64,000 nucleotides of DNA from positions 1 to 64,000 of the forward strand of contig JAEUVS010000164.1 in NCBI GenBank assembly GCA_016786745.1, written 5' to 3'. Numbering within the stretch: the first letter of the stretch is position 1; each line of letters begins with the position of its first letter. Of this stretch, positions 17,826 to 27,900 are shown piece by piece. The notes beneath the pieces are model-generated. The model had not been told where the DNA came from and did not search any database. It was given only the letters and a program-made list of their open reading frames with translations. The DNA comes from Chitinophagaceae bacterium (GTDB lineage Bacteria; Bacteroidota; Bacteroidia; Chitinophagales; Chitinophagaceae). Both the position numbers and the translations under genes were made by a program.

Positions 17826-17834
17826 TAAAACAAC

Positions 17835-18218
17835 ATGGCAGATTTAAAAGCATTCGCAGAACAGTTGGTTAACCTGACTGTAAAAGAAGTAAACGAACTC
17901 GCAACAATTCTTAAAGACGAGTACGGCATCGAGCCCGCTGCTGCTGCAGTGGCTGTTGCTGCTGGTGGTGGTGCCGCTGCAGGCGCTGCTCCCGCTGCTG
18001 AAGAAAAAACTGCGTTCAACGTAGTTCTGAAAAGCGGTGGAGCTAACAAGCTCAACGTAGTGAAGATTGTAAAAGATCTCACCGGTCTCGGACTGAAAGA
18101 AGCTAAAGACCTCGTTGACCAGGCTCCAAAGCCAATCAAGGAAGGTGTTAGCAAAGCAGATGCTGATGCAATGGTAGCTAAGCTGAAAGAAGCTGGCGCC
18201 GATGTGGAAATTCAGTAA
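17835..18218 (+). CDS. rplL: 50S ribosomal protein L7/L12
   Basis: 127 residues: N-terminal dimerisation domain (about 1-35), an Ala/Gly-rich hinge ([20 protein letters not shown]) and a C-terminal factor-binding domain from [21 protein letters not shown] to the end, with [20 protein letters not shown]. It recruits and activates translational GTPases as a multi-copy stalk protein. A strong terminator follows at 18253, so readthrough into rpoB, standard in many bacteria, is unlikely here. Confidence 0.98.
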   Translation: MADLKAFAEQLVNLTVKEVNELATILKDEYGIEPAAAAVAVAAGGGAAAGAAPAAEEKTAFNVVLKSGGANKLNVVKIVKDLTGLGLKEAKDLVDQAPKPIKEGVSKADADAMVAKLKEAGADVEIQ

Positions 18219-18252
18219 TCAGCGGTTAACCAACGTTCATCATTTTATTTTT

Positions 18253-18280
18253 AAAGACCTCCTTCGGGAGGTCTTTTTTT
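18253..18280 (+). terminator. Terminator after rplL
   Basis: AAAGACCTCC-ttc-GGGAGGTCTTTTTTT, a strong stem with a T-tract. It ends the ribosomal protein operon before the ROK gene. Confidence 0.9.
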
Positions 18281-18376
18281 ATGAATCAAGTTTACTGTTA
18301 ATCAAAGTTGTGCGGCAATGGCGCACTTATTAAAAAAATATTTTTTTGAAAATTGAGTACTTTTTAAGTTATTTTA

Positions 18377-18395
18377 TTAACCCAATAGAGGTTAA
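18377..18395. promoter_or_regulatory. Candidate operator upstream of the ROK gene
   Basis: Perfect inverted repeat TTAACC-cccaatagag-type spacing: TTAACC (18377-18382) and GGTTAA (18390-18395) with a 7-nt spacer, 15 bases before the start codon. Autoregulation by the ROK protein is inference. Confidence 0.3.
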
Positions 18396-18410
18396 TTCAA
18401 AACTAACTGT

Positions 18411-19697
18411 ATGCCCCAATCGCGAGGAAACAAGCGGCTTGAGAAGATTTTCTCCAATACTTCGGCTAAACAACGGATTGGCATAAAACGGATCATCAGC
18501 AATCTCTTCTATCACACCACTCATTCTAACCTCGAATTAAGCAAGATCACAGAATTCAGCATACCCACGGTATCTGCCCTGCTCGACACACTTATCGACA
18601 GTAACCTGGTGCAACCTACCGGCCAGGGTAGTTCGAGCGGTGGCCGCAAACCACAGCAATACGGGCTAAGCAAAACCTTCGGTTATATAGTGGCGGTTTA
18701 CATCGATCAATACTACACCCACCTGGCCATTCTTTCGCTTACGCGTCAGCATGTGGTTGAACCACGCATTATAAACCTCAATCTCTACGAAAATAAAAAC
18801 GGCACCTCTATTCTTTGCGAGTCTGTAAAACAGTTTGTCGATGATTCAAAGATCGATAAGGATGAGATCATCGGGGTGGGTGTGGGAATGCCGGGATTGA
18901 TAGATGTGAAGAAAGGACTCAACCATACATTTTTCCAGGATGCGGATAACGGTATCAGGCAGCTGTTGTCGGAAAAGCTTTCCCTGCCCGTGTTTATTGA
19001 AAACGACTCGAATGTTCTCGCGCTCGGCGAAACAAAATTCGGTTTCGCCAAGTACAGCCAGAATGTTTTGGTAGTAAATGCGAGTTGGGGTGTTGGATTG
19101 GGTATGGTGTTGAATGGCGAGTTGTTTCATGGGCATGCGGGCTTCGCGGGTGAGTTCAGCCATATTCCATTAAACGAAAATGGAATCCTGTGTTCCTGCG
19201 GCAAGCAGGGATGCCTCGAAACAGAATGTTCGGCCACAGCGCTCGCGCGGCTGGCGAAAGAAGGAATAAGGAATGGAAAGATGAGTTCGCTCTCGAACAT
19301 GCGCGATGAAGACCTAGAAAAACTGGAAGCGGAGCTGGTAATAGAAGCCGCGAATAACGGCGATCAGTATTCCGTACAGATACTATGGCAGATTGGATAC
19401 AATTTAGGCAAAGGACTCGCCAGTCTCATTCACCTGTTAAATCCGGAAGTGATTGTAGTGAGCGGTCGTTTGGCAAAAGCAAATAAATATATTCTTACCC
19501 CTATCGAACATAGCCTCAACAAGTACTCTATACCCCGCTTAAGGAGGAGCACGCACGTGGTGATCTCCGAATTAAGTAAGGAGGCAGGCTTTATGGGATG
19601 TGCATCCCTTGTTATTGAAAACGTATTTGGTCACACCCGCGAACGGTTCATCCCGTCTGGCTCGTCCGTGCCGACAGGATTGCTCCGTGTAAACTAA
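18411..19697 (+). CDS. ROK-family (NagC/XylR-like) transcriptional regulator
   Basis: 428 residues. An N-terminal winged helix-turn-helix (about residues 30-85: LSKITEFSIPTVSALLDTLI then GGRKPQQYGLS) precedes a ROK domain. The sugar-kinase-like part has VGVGMPGLID, and the structural zinc site is His251 with Cys261, Cys263 and Cys268 (CSCGKQGCLE), followed by a glycine-rich DGDSI-equivalent region. It is thus a sugar-sensing repressor or activator. The divergence from its ribosomal neighbours and the tandem susC/susD downstream (57-base gap) suggest that it controls that pair. The sugar is not evident. Confidence 0.88.
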   Translation: MPQSRGNKRLEKIFSNTSAKQRIGIKRIISNLFYHTTHSNLELSKITEFSIPTVSALLDTLIDSNLVQPTGQGSSSGGRKPQQYGLSKTFGYIVAVYIDQYYTHLAILSLTRQHVVEPRIINLNLYENKNGTSILCESVKQFVDDSKIDKDEIIGVGVGMPGLIDVKKGLNHTFFQDADNGIRQLLSEKLSLPVFIENDSNVLALGETKFGFAKYSQNVLVVNASWGVGLGMVLNGELFHGHAGFAGEFSHIPLNENGILCSCGKQGCLETECSATALARLAKEGIRNGKMSSLSNMRDEDLEKLEAELVIEAANNGDQYSVQILWQIGYNLGKGLASLIHLLNPEVIVVSGRLAKANKYILTPIEHSLNKYSIPRLRRSTHVVISELSKEAGFMGCASLVIENVFGHTRERFIPSGSSVPTGLLRVN

Positions 19698-19754
19698 ACT
19701 TAGCCGATAGAAGAGACGATTCATCATTTATTGTAAACCAACCAAAACTTCGAC

Positions 19755-22700
19755 ATGAAAAAGCAAATTCGAATTAGCATCGCTTTGCTCTTATCCTTGT
19801 TCGTGTCACTGGTTTCCGTTGCTCAGGAGAAAAAGACAGTCAGCGGAACAGTAAGCGACAGTAAGGGCTCTGCGTTGCAAGGTGCAGCGATCACTGAAAA
19901 GGGCACCTCAAACACAGTTGTTTCGGACGCAGCAGGTGCATTCAGGATCTCTGTTGCTCCGCGTGCAACACTACAGGTGACGTTTGTAGGTTTCCAAACA
20001 CGCGAGATCGCGGTTGGAGAAGCCGGAAGCTACTCTGTACAGCTATCGGAAAGCCAGAATACACTTGAGGAAGTGGTAGTCACTTCCCTTGGTATCAGCA
20101 GGGAACAAAAAGCATTGGGATATGCCGTGAGCACGGTAAAAGCAGAACAGCTTACACAAGCCGGAACTCCCAATTTCGCTACCGCATTGTATGGTAAAGC
20201 GCCCGGTGTAAGAATCGGTACAACTCCCGGTGGAGCAACAAGCGCTGTAAACATCACTATCCGTGGCGTGAACTCGATCACCGGAAAAAATCAGCCGCTC
20301 ATTGTACTTGATGGTGTTCCCATCCGTGACGGTGAAGTGAGAAACAACGACTACTGGGGCGACCAGCGTCTTCGCGGAAACGGATTACTCGATCTTAACC
20401 CGGAAGATATTGAAAGCATCACCATCCTGAAAGGTGCATCTGCTGCCGCATTGTACGGATCGGAAGCAGTGAATGGTGTGGTATTGGTAACCACAAAGAG
20501 TGGTAAAGGCAAAAAAGGATTTAACCTCGATGTTACCGCCAACTACAGCAGGGATGAAGTAGCCTATCTTCCGAGATATCAGAACGTGAGAGGACCCGGC
20601 GCGCCACTGCATGTTTCAAATGGTGGTCAGAATGAAGACGGGTTTGTTTATGTTGACACCGATGGCGATGGCACCCCTGAAACAAGAGGTGTGGGTGGCT
20701 TTACCATCAACTTCGGTCCTAAGTTCGACGGACAGCCTACTCTAACATGGGATGGGAAAGTGAGACCATATGTTGCACAGGAAGACAACTACAAGGGTCT
20801 GTTCAGGGCCGCAAACAATTCCAGCATTACTGCTGCGATTTCACAGGGTTCGGAAAATTCCAGCCTGAGATTTTCACTCACGAGGCAAACTAACCAGGGT
20901 GTGAGCCTTGGAGCGGAAAACCAAAAGAACATCGCGAACCTGAATACAAGCTTCAAACTTGGCAAACGCGTTACCACCGACCTGATGGTGAACTTCATCA
21001 ATCAGAATACGAAAAACCGTCCTTACTCAATCGACCGTATGATCAACAACTTTACCGGTATGATGGGCAGGTTCGATAATTCCGATTGGTATCTCGACAA
21101 ATACAAATCAAGTCTCGGTTATCGTTTCACTACCGGCACTGAGCAAAGCTTAACTCCTGATGAAAATATTATCTACAATGGATTCAGGGCCGATATAGCC
21201 GACTACGTATGGAGAGTAAAGGAACATCATGAAGAAGAAAAGAGCAACCGTGTAATCGCGAGCCTTACCAACACATGGCAGATAGTAGACGCTCTTCGTT
21301 TAAGAACGAGGATCGCAACTGACTTCACTTCGATGAAAACAGAAATCCGCCAGGCAACAGAAGCTCCGCTTGCATTCCGCAATTCAGGTTACTTTGGTCT
21401 CAACAATTATAACAGCACGCTTGTTTACGGAGATGCGTTGTTGACATACTCGAAGTTTATCACTCCTGATATCGAACTGAACGTGATGGGAGGTTATACT
21501 GCCACCAAACAGAATGATGCGAACCTGACGTCAGGAACAAGAACAGGATTGAGCGTGGAAAACTGGTTCGATCTTAAAGCTTCCGTGGATCTTCCCACAG
21601 TTAACTCTACAAGATTGAATCTTGTAAAAGATGCGTTCCTCGGAACAATCAATGCGAACTACAAAGACTTTCTGTTTGTAGAAGGTACCCTTCGTCGCGA
21701 CCGGACTTCTGTAATGAATCCGAAAGACAACGCGTTCGTATATCCTTCTGTTAACTCGAGTTTGATCCTTAGCGAAGCGTTCAATCTTCCTTCCGTGTTT
21801 ACTTATGCCAAGATCAGGGGATCATGGGGAATCGTGGGTAACTACCCCGACATCTACGCCGCTAACATAGCATATGACCAGAACACACTCGGCGTCCAGG
21901 AAACAGGCGGACGTCCCGTATTGTACACCACTATTTCTCCAACATTCGGAAACGATGGTATCAGGCCCGAAGAAAAACATGAGTTTGAATTTGGTCTTGA
22001 AACACGCCTGTTCTCTAACAGGATGGGTGTAGAGGTTTCTTACTACAATGCACAGATCAGGGATCAGATACTTCCGCTCACCATTCCTTCAAGCGCAGGT
22101 GCTACTTCAGTACTCACCAACATCGGAACACTGCGTAACAAAGGCGTGGAAATAGCTATCAATGGAACACCTGTTCAGTCGGGCAATTTCAAATGGGATG
22201 TTGCGATCAACTTCGCAAAAAACGTGAACGTTGTTGAAAAGCTTGCGACAGGTTCAAATGAACTGTTGCATGCCGACTACGACGGAAACGCTGCGCAGTT
22301 GAAATCTGTAATCGGCCAGGCAATGGGTGATTTTTATATTCACCCGGTTGCCAGGAATGAAAAAGGCGAAGCTATCATAGAAGATATCGGGTTAAACAAA
22401 CTCGCCGATACACTTGTGAGGGCAGGTAACACCATGCCGAAAATGGTTGGCGGTATTTCCAACACATTTGCTTACAAAAACTTTTCACTTGACGTAATGG
22501 TAGACTTCAGGCTTGGCGGATATGTAATGCCAACAGGTATCAACTGGATGATCAGCCGCGGTCTGCTTGAAGAAAGTTTGAAATACATGGATGCTGAAAG
22601 CGGAGGTTTGAGATATTATGTTGATGGTTCAGGCAAAGGCGTTCAGACATCCGGCGACCAGGGACCGAATGGTGAAAAAGTATTCAATGATGGTATGCTG

Positions 22701-23078
22701 ATACCTGGTGTAACACAGGATGGAAATCCAAACACTAATGTTATATCACAGGCCTTCTACTACTGGAACGTTTACAACTGGGGTGGTCCTCAGTACAGCT
22801 ATTCACGTTACGAGTTGTACGTTCAGAAGAATTCTTATGTGAAGATGAGGGAGCTTGCGTTGAACTACAACCTGCCTACAAAACTTGCAGCAAAAATCGG
22901 CGCGAAGAGACTTCAGTTGTCTGTATTCGGAAGAAACCTTTTCTATATCTACAGAACAATAAAGGATATGGACGCTGAACAAACAACAGCAGGTTCAAGA
23001 TGGTTCCAGAACGTAAATAATGCAGGAACAAATCCATCTACCAGGAGCTATGGTGTGATGCTGAGAACCAGTTTCTGA
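19755..23078 (+). CDS. SusC/RagA-family TonB-linked outer-membrane transporter
   Basis: 1107 residues. Signal peptide 1-23, then a carboxypeptidase-D-like regulatory domain (about 28-108, beginning KTVSGTVSDSKGSALQGAAI). The SusC motif EEVVVTSLGISREQKALGYAV leads into the plug domain (LYGKAPGVRI, GVNSITGKNQPLIVLDGVPI, LKGASAAALYGSEAVNGVVL), and a long beta-barrel ends SYGVMLRTSF. It imports a bulky ligand, classically an oligosaccharide, capped by SusD. No glycoside hydrolase, protease or anti-sigma factor accompanies it, so the ligand is unknown. It is placed unusually between rplL and rpoB. Confidence 0.95.
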   Translation: MKKQIRISIALLLSLFVSLVSVAQEKKTVSGTVSDSKGSALQGAAITEKGTSNTVVSDAAGAFRISVAPRATLQVTFVGFQTREIAVGEAGSYSVQLSESQNTLEEVVVTSLGISREQKALGYAVSTVKAEQLTQAGTPNFATALYGKAPGVRIGTTPGGATSAVNITIRGVNSITGKNQPLIVLDGVPIRDGEVRNNDYWGDQRLRGNGLLDLNPEDIESITILKGASAAALYGSEAVNGVVLVTTKSGKGKKGFNLDVTANYSRDEVAYLPRYQNVRGPGAPLHVSNGGQNEDGFVYVDTDGDGTPETRGVGGFTINFGPKFDGQPTLTWDGKVRPYVAQEDNYKGLFRAANNSSITAAISQGSENSSLRFSLTRQTNQGVSLGAENQKNIANLNTSFKLGKRVTTDLMVNFINQNTKNRPYSIDRMINNFTGMMGRFDNSDWYLDKYKSSLGYRFTTGTEQSLTPDENIIYNGFRADIADYVWRVKEHHEEEKSNRVIASLTNTWQIVDALRLRTRIATDFTSMKTEIRQATEAPLAFRNSGYFGLNNYNSTLVYGDALLTYSKFITPDIELNVMGGYTATKQNDANLTSGTRTGLSVENWFDLKASVDLPTVNSTRLNLVKDAFLGTINANYKDFLFVEGTLRRDRTSVMNPKDNAFVYPSVNSSLILSEAFNLPSVFTYAKIRGSWGIVGNYPDIYAANIAYDQNTLGVQETGGRPVLYTTISPTFGNDGIRPEEKHEFEFGLETRLFSNRMGVEVSYYNAQIRDQILPLTIPSSAGATSVLTNIGTLRNKGVEIAINGTPVQSGNFKWDVAINFAKNVNVVEKLATGSNELLHADYDGNAAQLKSVIGQAMGDFYIHPVARNEKGEAIIEDIGLNKLADTLVRAGNTMPKMVGGISNTFAYKNFSLDVMVDFRLGGYVMPTGINWMISRGLLEESLKYMDAESGGLRYYVDGSGKGVQTSGDQGPNGEKVFNDGMLIPGVTQDGNPNTNVISQAFYYWNVYNWGGPQYSYSRYELYVQKNSYVKMRELALNYNLPTKLAAKIGAKRLQLSVFGRNLFYIYRTIKDMDAEQTTAGSRWFQNVNNAGTNPSTRSYGVMLRTSF

Positions 23079-23105
23079 TAATTGTAACACTATTAAAAAA
23101 TAAGT

Positions 23106-24683
23106 ATGAAAAAGATATTATTTCTTGCGGTAGTGCTTACAGGGTTTACGGCCTGCCAAAAGTCGGATTTCGAGGAGAACTATGCGGACCCTGGCAAGAT
23201 AGCTACCACGAACGTTGAAAAACAGTTTACAGGAATGATCGTAACAAACAGGGAGTACGTTGTTCCGTCTTACTGGAATTATTTCGTAGTGTTGAGAACA
23301 TCAATTAACCGTTATGTTCAGGCAGTGGGTTGGGAAAATGGCGCCAACCAGTACATACCGCCCGCAGCCGGCGTGAGCGACAGGTGGAACAACTACTATA
23401 ATTTTCTCGCGCAGTTCCGTGAGCTGGAGAAAGTTTACAATGCGTTGCCCGCTGAATCGCAGGCACAGAACCGCATATTCATGATCGCGGCTACCGTTTA
23501 TTTCTACGATCACACACAGAAAGTGATAGATCTCCATGGTGATATTCCGTGGACAGCAGCAGGAAAACTAAGCACTAACGGTGGTGACTATGCGAACTCC
23601 TACCCCGCGTACGACAGGGCGCAGGACATTTACACTAAAATGCTCGACGATCTGAAAGGAATAGCCGCGGAGTTGAATACTATCGAAGTGCCTGCCGGTA
23701 TCTTCGCTGGCTTCAAAACGCAGGATCTGATCAATAAGGGAGATAATGAAAAATGGAAGAGGTATGTAAACTCTTTGAGATTAAGAATGCTCATGAGGGT
23801 TTCTGATGCGACTGATTTTTCTGCAAGAGCCGCAAGTGAAATTGCCGAGATACTTGGTAATCCGTCGCAGTATCCGCTGGTAACGGAAAACAGCCAGAAT
23901 ATTCAGATCAACATTTTCGATTTGAACTCTGCCATCAACTCGCAGGGTTTTCAATCTGGTCTTGAAGACTGGAACGGAAACATAGCGGGTGCAGAAATGA
24001 TTGATCATATGAAGGCAAGCGCCGATCCGAGGCTGCCGGCTATTTTCGAACCGGGAGCAAATGCGGCCGGTGAATTTACCGGTCTCGACCAGATGCTTAC
24101 CGGCGCCAACCAGGCTTCCCTGATCGCCGGTGGAACAATCGCTATTTACAATCGTTCTACGATCAGCAGGAACGACTTTTTCCCCGGTATGCTTATCAAC
24201 GCTGCGGAAATTAGCTTCTATCTCTCCGAATATTATTTGAAGAATGGAGATGATGCGGCTGCCAAAACAGCTTATGAAAACGGTATTCGCCAGTCGACCG
24301 ACTTTTATTATTGGGTAAGAACGCTTACAAATGATAACACTTCGCCGGCCCTCGACCCGCTTGATCCCGCTGATGTAGACGCATATATCGCGAGTCCTGG
24401 GGTTGACTGGGATGCTGCGGCAGATGATGACGCGAAGCTGAAGCTTATTGCTACTGAAAAATGGATCAACTACAATGTGATTCAACCGCTTGAAAGCTGG
24501 TCGGAGCTCAGGAGGCTTGATAAGCTCGACTTTGACTTCGAAATTGATAATTCAAGTGCACAGCAGCAACCGCCCACCCGGTGGTTCTACCCGGGAAGCG
24601 AGTCGACCTACAATTCCCAGAACTATGAAGCTGTAAGATCATCCGACAACCTGACGACCCGGTTGTTTTGGGATGTTCAATAA
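23106..24683 (+). CDS. SusD/RagB-family outer-membrane lipoprotein
   Basis: 525 residues with a lipoprotein signal (lipobox TAC, lipidated Cys17 followed by QKSD, a non-retained, surface-export-like context). The body has the helical TPR features of SusD-like proteins of the SusD-like_2 type, including VDLHGDIPW-like IDLHGDIPWTAAGK, WKRYVNSLRLRMLMRVSD, and a C-terminal TRWFYPGSESTYN. It caps the SusC barrel and binds ligand. It starts 27 bases after susC and is followed by a terminator, so the two (perhaps with the ROK gene) form one unit. Confidence 0.93.
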   Translation: MKKILFLAVVLTGFTACQKSDFEENYADPGKIATTNVEKQFTGMIVTNREYVVPSYWNYFVVLRTSINRYVQAVGWENGANQYIPPAAGVSDRWNNYYNFLAQFRELEKVYNALPAESQAQNRIFMIAATVYFYDHTQKVIDLHGDIPWTAAGKLSTNGGDYANSYPAYDRAQDIYTKMLDDLKGIAAELNTIEVPAGIFAGFKTQDLINKGDNEKWKRYVNSLRLRMLMRVSDATDFSARAASEIAEILGNPSQYPLVTENSQNIQINIFDLNSAINSQGFQSGLEDWNGNIAGAEMIDHMKASADPRLPAIFEPGANAAGEFTGLDQMLTGANQASLIAGGTIAIYNRSTISRNDFFPGMLINAAEISFYLSEYYLKNGDDAAAKTAYENGIRQSTDFYYWVRTLTNDNTSPALDPLDPADVDAYIASPGVDWDAAADDDAKLKLIATEKWINYNVIQPLESWSELRRLDKLDFDFEIDNSSAQQQPPTRWFYPGSESTYNSQNYEAVRSSDNLTTRLFWDVQ

Positions 24684-24737
24684 AATCGTGTTTTGGTGCC
24701 GGTAACGGCATAGGTGTATGATAAAAATCACATATGT

Positions 24738-24770
24738 AAAAAGCTGCTTCTGAGATGGGGCAGCTTTTTG
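24738..24770 (+). terminator. Terminator after susD
   Basis: AAAAAGCTGC-ttctgagatgg-GGCAGCTTTTTG; a clear stem and short T-tract, isolating the ROK/SusCD block from rpoB. Confidence 0.8.
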
Positions 24771-24788
24771 TTATTTTCGCTACAATTG

Positions 24789-24818
24789 TTTGTTTTTCAT
24801 GGGAATTCCTTACCTTTG
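24789..24818 (+). promoter_or_regulatory. rpoBC promoter
   Basis: TTTG (24789-24792), 18 bases, TACCTTTG (24811-24818): a near-perfect Bacteroidota -33/-7 promoter. It gives rpoBC its own transcription, 164 bases upstream of the start codon. Confidence 0.75.
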
Positions 24819-24894
24819 CCGTCCGAATTTCTCAAAAAAAATTGTAGACGTAAGTTATCAACGATCGTAATAACATAGCTTACTGAATTGTATT

Positions 24895-24931
24895 ACAGGG
24901 AATTAGTTACTGGTTCCCCTGTGATATTTTT
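24895..24931 (+). promoter_or_regulatory. Possible attenuator hairpin in the rpoB leader
   Basis: ACAGGGAA (24895-24902) can pair with TTCCCCTGT (24914-24922) with one bulged base, and is followed by GATATTTTTCTG. It resembles a weak terminator in the 5' leader, suggesting conditional control of rpoBC. No ligand or protein site is recognised. Confidence 0.35.
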
Positions 24932-24981
24932 CTGTCTATACGGGTTTTGATGTTCGAACAATTAAACCGGATTTAAAACAT

Positions 24982-27900
24982 ATGTCTTCAACCAAATTGC
25001 AAAACAGGGTCAACTTCGGAAAAACAAAAAACCTGGCTGAAGCTCCTGATCTTCTTGAAGTCCAGATCCAGTCTTTCAAAGAATTCTTCCAGCTAGAAAC
25101 TACTCCGGACAAGCGTAACATCGAAGGATTGTTTAAGGTGTTCAAGGAAAATTTTCCTATCACGGACACCCGCAACATTTTCATGTTGGAATTTCTTGAC
25201 TACTTCATTGATCCGCCCCGCTACACTATCGAAGAGTGTATGGAGCGCGGTCTCACATACGCTGTTCCTCTTAAAGCAAAGCTCAGGCTGAGCTGTAACG
25301 ATGAGGAGCATGTCGACTTCCAGACCATCGTACAGGATGTGTTCCTCGGAAACATCCCTTACATGACACCGAGAGGTACGTTTGTGATAAACGGTGCTGA
25401 ACGTGTAGTGGTATCACAGCTACACCGTTCACCAGGTGTGTTCTTCGGGCAGTCTATCCACCCGAACGGTACTAAAATCTACTCTGCCCGCGTGATTCCT
25501 TTTAAAGGCGCATGGATGGAGTTCGCTACCGATATCAACAACGTGATGTACGCGTATATCGACCGTAAGAAGAAATTCCCGGTTACAACGCTGCTCCGTT
25601 CCATCGGCTACGAAACAGATAAAGATATCCTTGAACTCTTCGGCATGGCCGACGAAGTAAAGGCTGAAAAGAAGGCGCTTCAGAAATACCTCGGCAAACG
25701 CCTCGCTGCCCGCGTTCTCAGAACATGGGTAGAAGACTTTGTGGATGAAGATACCGGTGAAGTAGTATCAATAGAACGTAATGAAATCGTTCTCGAACGC
25801 GACACCATCCTCGACGAAGAAGCAGTGGAAATGATCTCTGAAATGGACGTGAAAAGCGTTTTCATTCAGAAAGAAGATGTGGGTGGCGACTACGCGATTA
25901 TCTACAACACGCTTAACAAGGATACTTCGAACTCTGAGCTGGAAGCGGTTCAGCATATCTACCGCCAGCTCCGTGGCGCAGATGCTCCCGATAACGAAAC
26001 AGCAAGAGGCATCATCGATAAATTATTCTTCTCCGACAAACGTTATGACCTCGGGGAAGTGGGACGTTACAAGATCAACCGCAAGCTGAACCTGAACTAT
26101 CCCATCGAACAAAAAACATTAACTAAGGAAGATATCATCGAGATCATCAAGTATCTCGTTCGTCTTACCAACGGAAAAGCAGAAATAGATGATATCGATC
26201 ACCTGAGCAACCGCCGCGTACGTACAGTGGGCGAGCAACTGTATGCCCAGTTTGGCGTTGGTCTCGCCCGTATGGCGAGAACAATCCGCGAAAGAATGAA
26301 TGTGCGCGATAACGAAGTGTTCACCCCGGTTGACCTGATCAACGCGAGAACACTTTCGTCTGTGATCAACTCGTTCTTCGGTACATCACAGCTTTCACAG
26401 TTCCTCGATCAAACCAACCCGCTGAGCGAAATCACGCATAAACGTCGTATTTCAGCGCTCGGGCCCGGTGGTCTGAGCCGTGAAAGAGCCGGTTTCGAGG
26501 TGCGCGACGTACACTATTCTCACTATGGACGTCTCTGTACTATTGAAACGCCTGAGGGACCAAACATCGGTCTTATCTCTACACTTTGCGTTCACGCGAA
26601 GATCAATGAGATGGGCTTCATAGAAACTCCGTATCACAAAGTGAACGAAGGAAAAGTTGAGTTGAAAAAACTTACGTTCCTCAGCGCTGAAGAAGAAGAC
26701 ATCGCGAAGATCGCGCAGGCAAGCGCGCCGCTTAACGAAAAAGGCGAGTTCGCTGAAGATAAGGTAAGCTCACGTCAAACAGGTGACTTCCCGATTCTTG
26801 AAAGAAACGAAGTGGAATTCATGGACGTGGCGCCGAACCAGATCGTTGGTCTTAGCGCATCTCTCATTCCGTTCCTCGAACACGATGATGCCAACCGTGC
26901 GCTGATGGGATCGAACATGCAACGCCAGGCAGTGCCGCTTATCCGCCCGGAACAACCGATTGTAGGTACCGGCCTGGAAGCAAAGGCCGCACGCGACGCA
27001 CGTGTGCAGATTCTCGCAGAAGGCGACGGTATAGTTGAATATGTAGATGGAAAAGAAATTCATGTTCGCTACGACAGAACAGAGGCCGACAGGCTCGTAA
27101 GCTTTGAAGACGATTTACAGATGTACAACCTGACCAAGTTTATAAAAACAAACCAGGAAACCTGCATCAACCACAGCCCCGCTGTAAAGAAAGGACAACG
27201 CGTAAAGAAAGGCGATTTCCTTACCGAAGGTTATGCGGTGCAGAAAGGTGAAGTGGCGCTCGGACGTAACCTGCAGGTGGCATTCATGCCGTGGAAGGGT
27301 TACAACTTCGAGGATGCTATCGTGATCAATGAAAAGGTTGTTAGCCAGGATTTGTTTACATCGGTACACATTTCAGAATATGAACTGGAGGTTCGCGATA
27401 CCAAGCTCGGTGAAGAAGAACTTACACCTGATATTCCGAACGTTTCTGAAGAGGCCACAAAAGACCTCGATGAAAACGGAATTATCAGGCTCGGCGCAGC
27501 TATCAAGGAAGGGGATATTCTTATTGGTAAGATCACCCCTAAAGGTGAAAGCGATCCGACTCCTGAAGAAAAATTGTTACGCGCCATCTTCGGTGATAAA
27601 GCCGGTGATGCAAAAGACGCTTCACTGAAAGCTCCGAACGGGGTGGAAGGTGTGGTGATAGGAAAGAAACTTTTCCAGAGAGCGAAGAAAGATAAGAACG
27701 CGAAAATCCGCGAGAAAGCATCTCTCGAAAAACTGGAAAAAATTCATGAAAGAAATGTTGAAGAGCTGAGAGAACTGTTGCTGAATAAACTTCAGACACT
27801 TCTTAAAGACAAACCATCAGCCGGTGTTACCAATAACTTCGGCGAAATGCAGATCGGAAAAGGAGCGAAGTTCAACGCGAAGAATCTTTCTACCATCGAC

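Noticed and set aside
23781-24485. A 234-codon reverse frame opposite susD
   Set aside because: It is antisense to a confirmed SusD protein, with no motif or start context.
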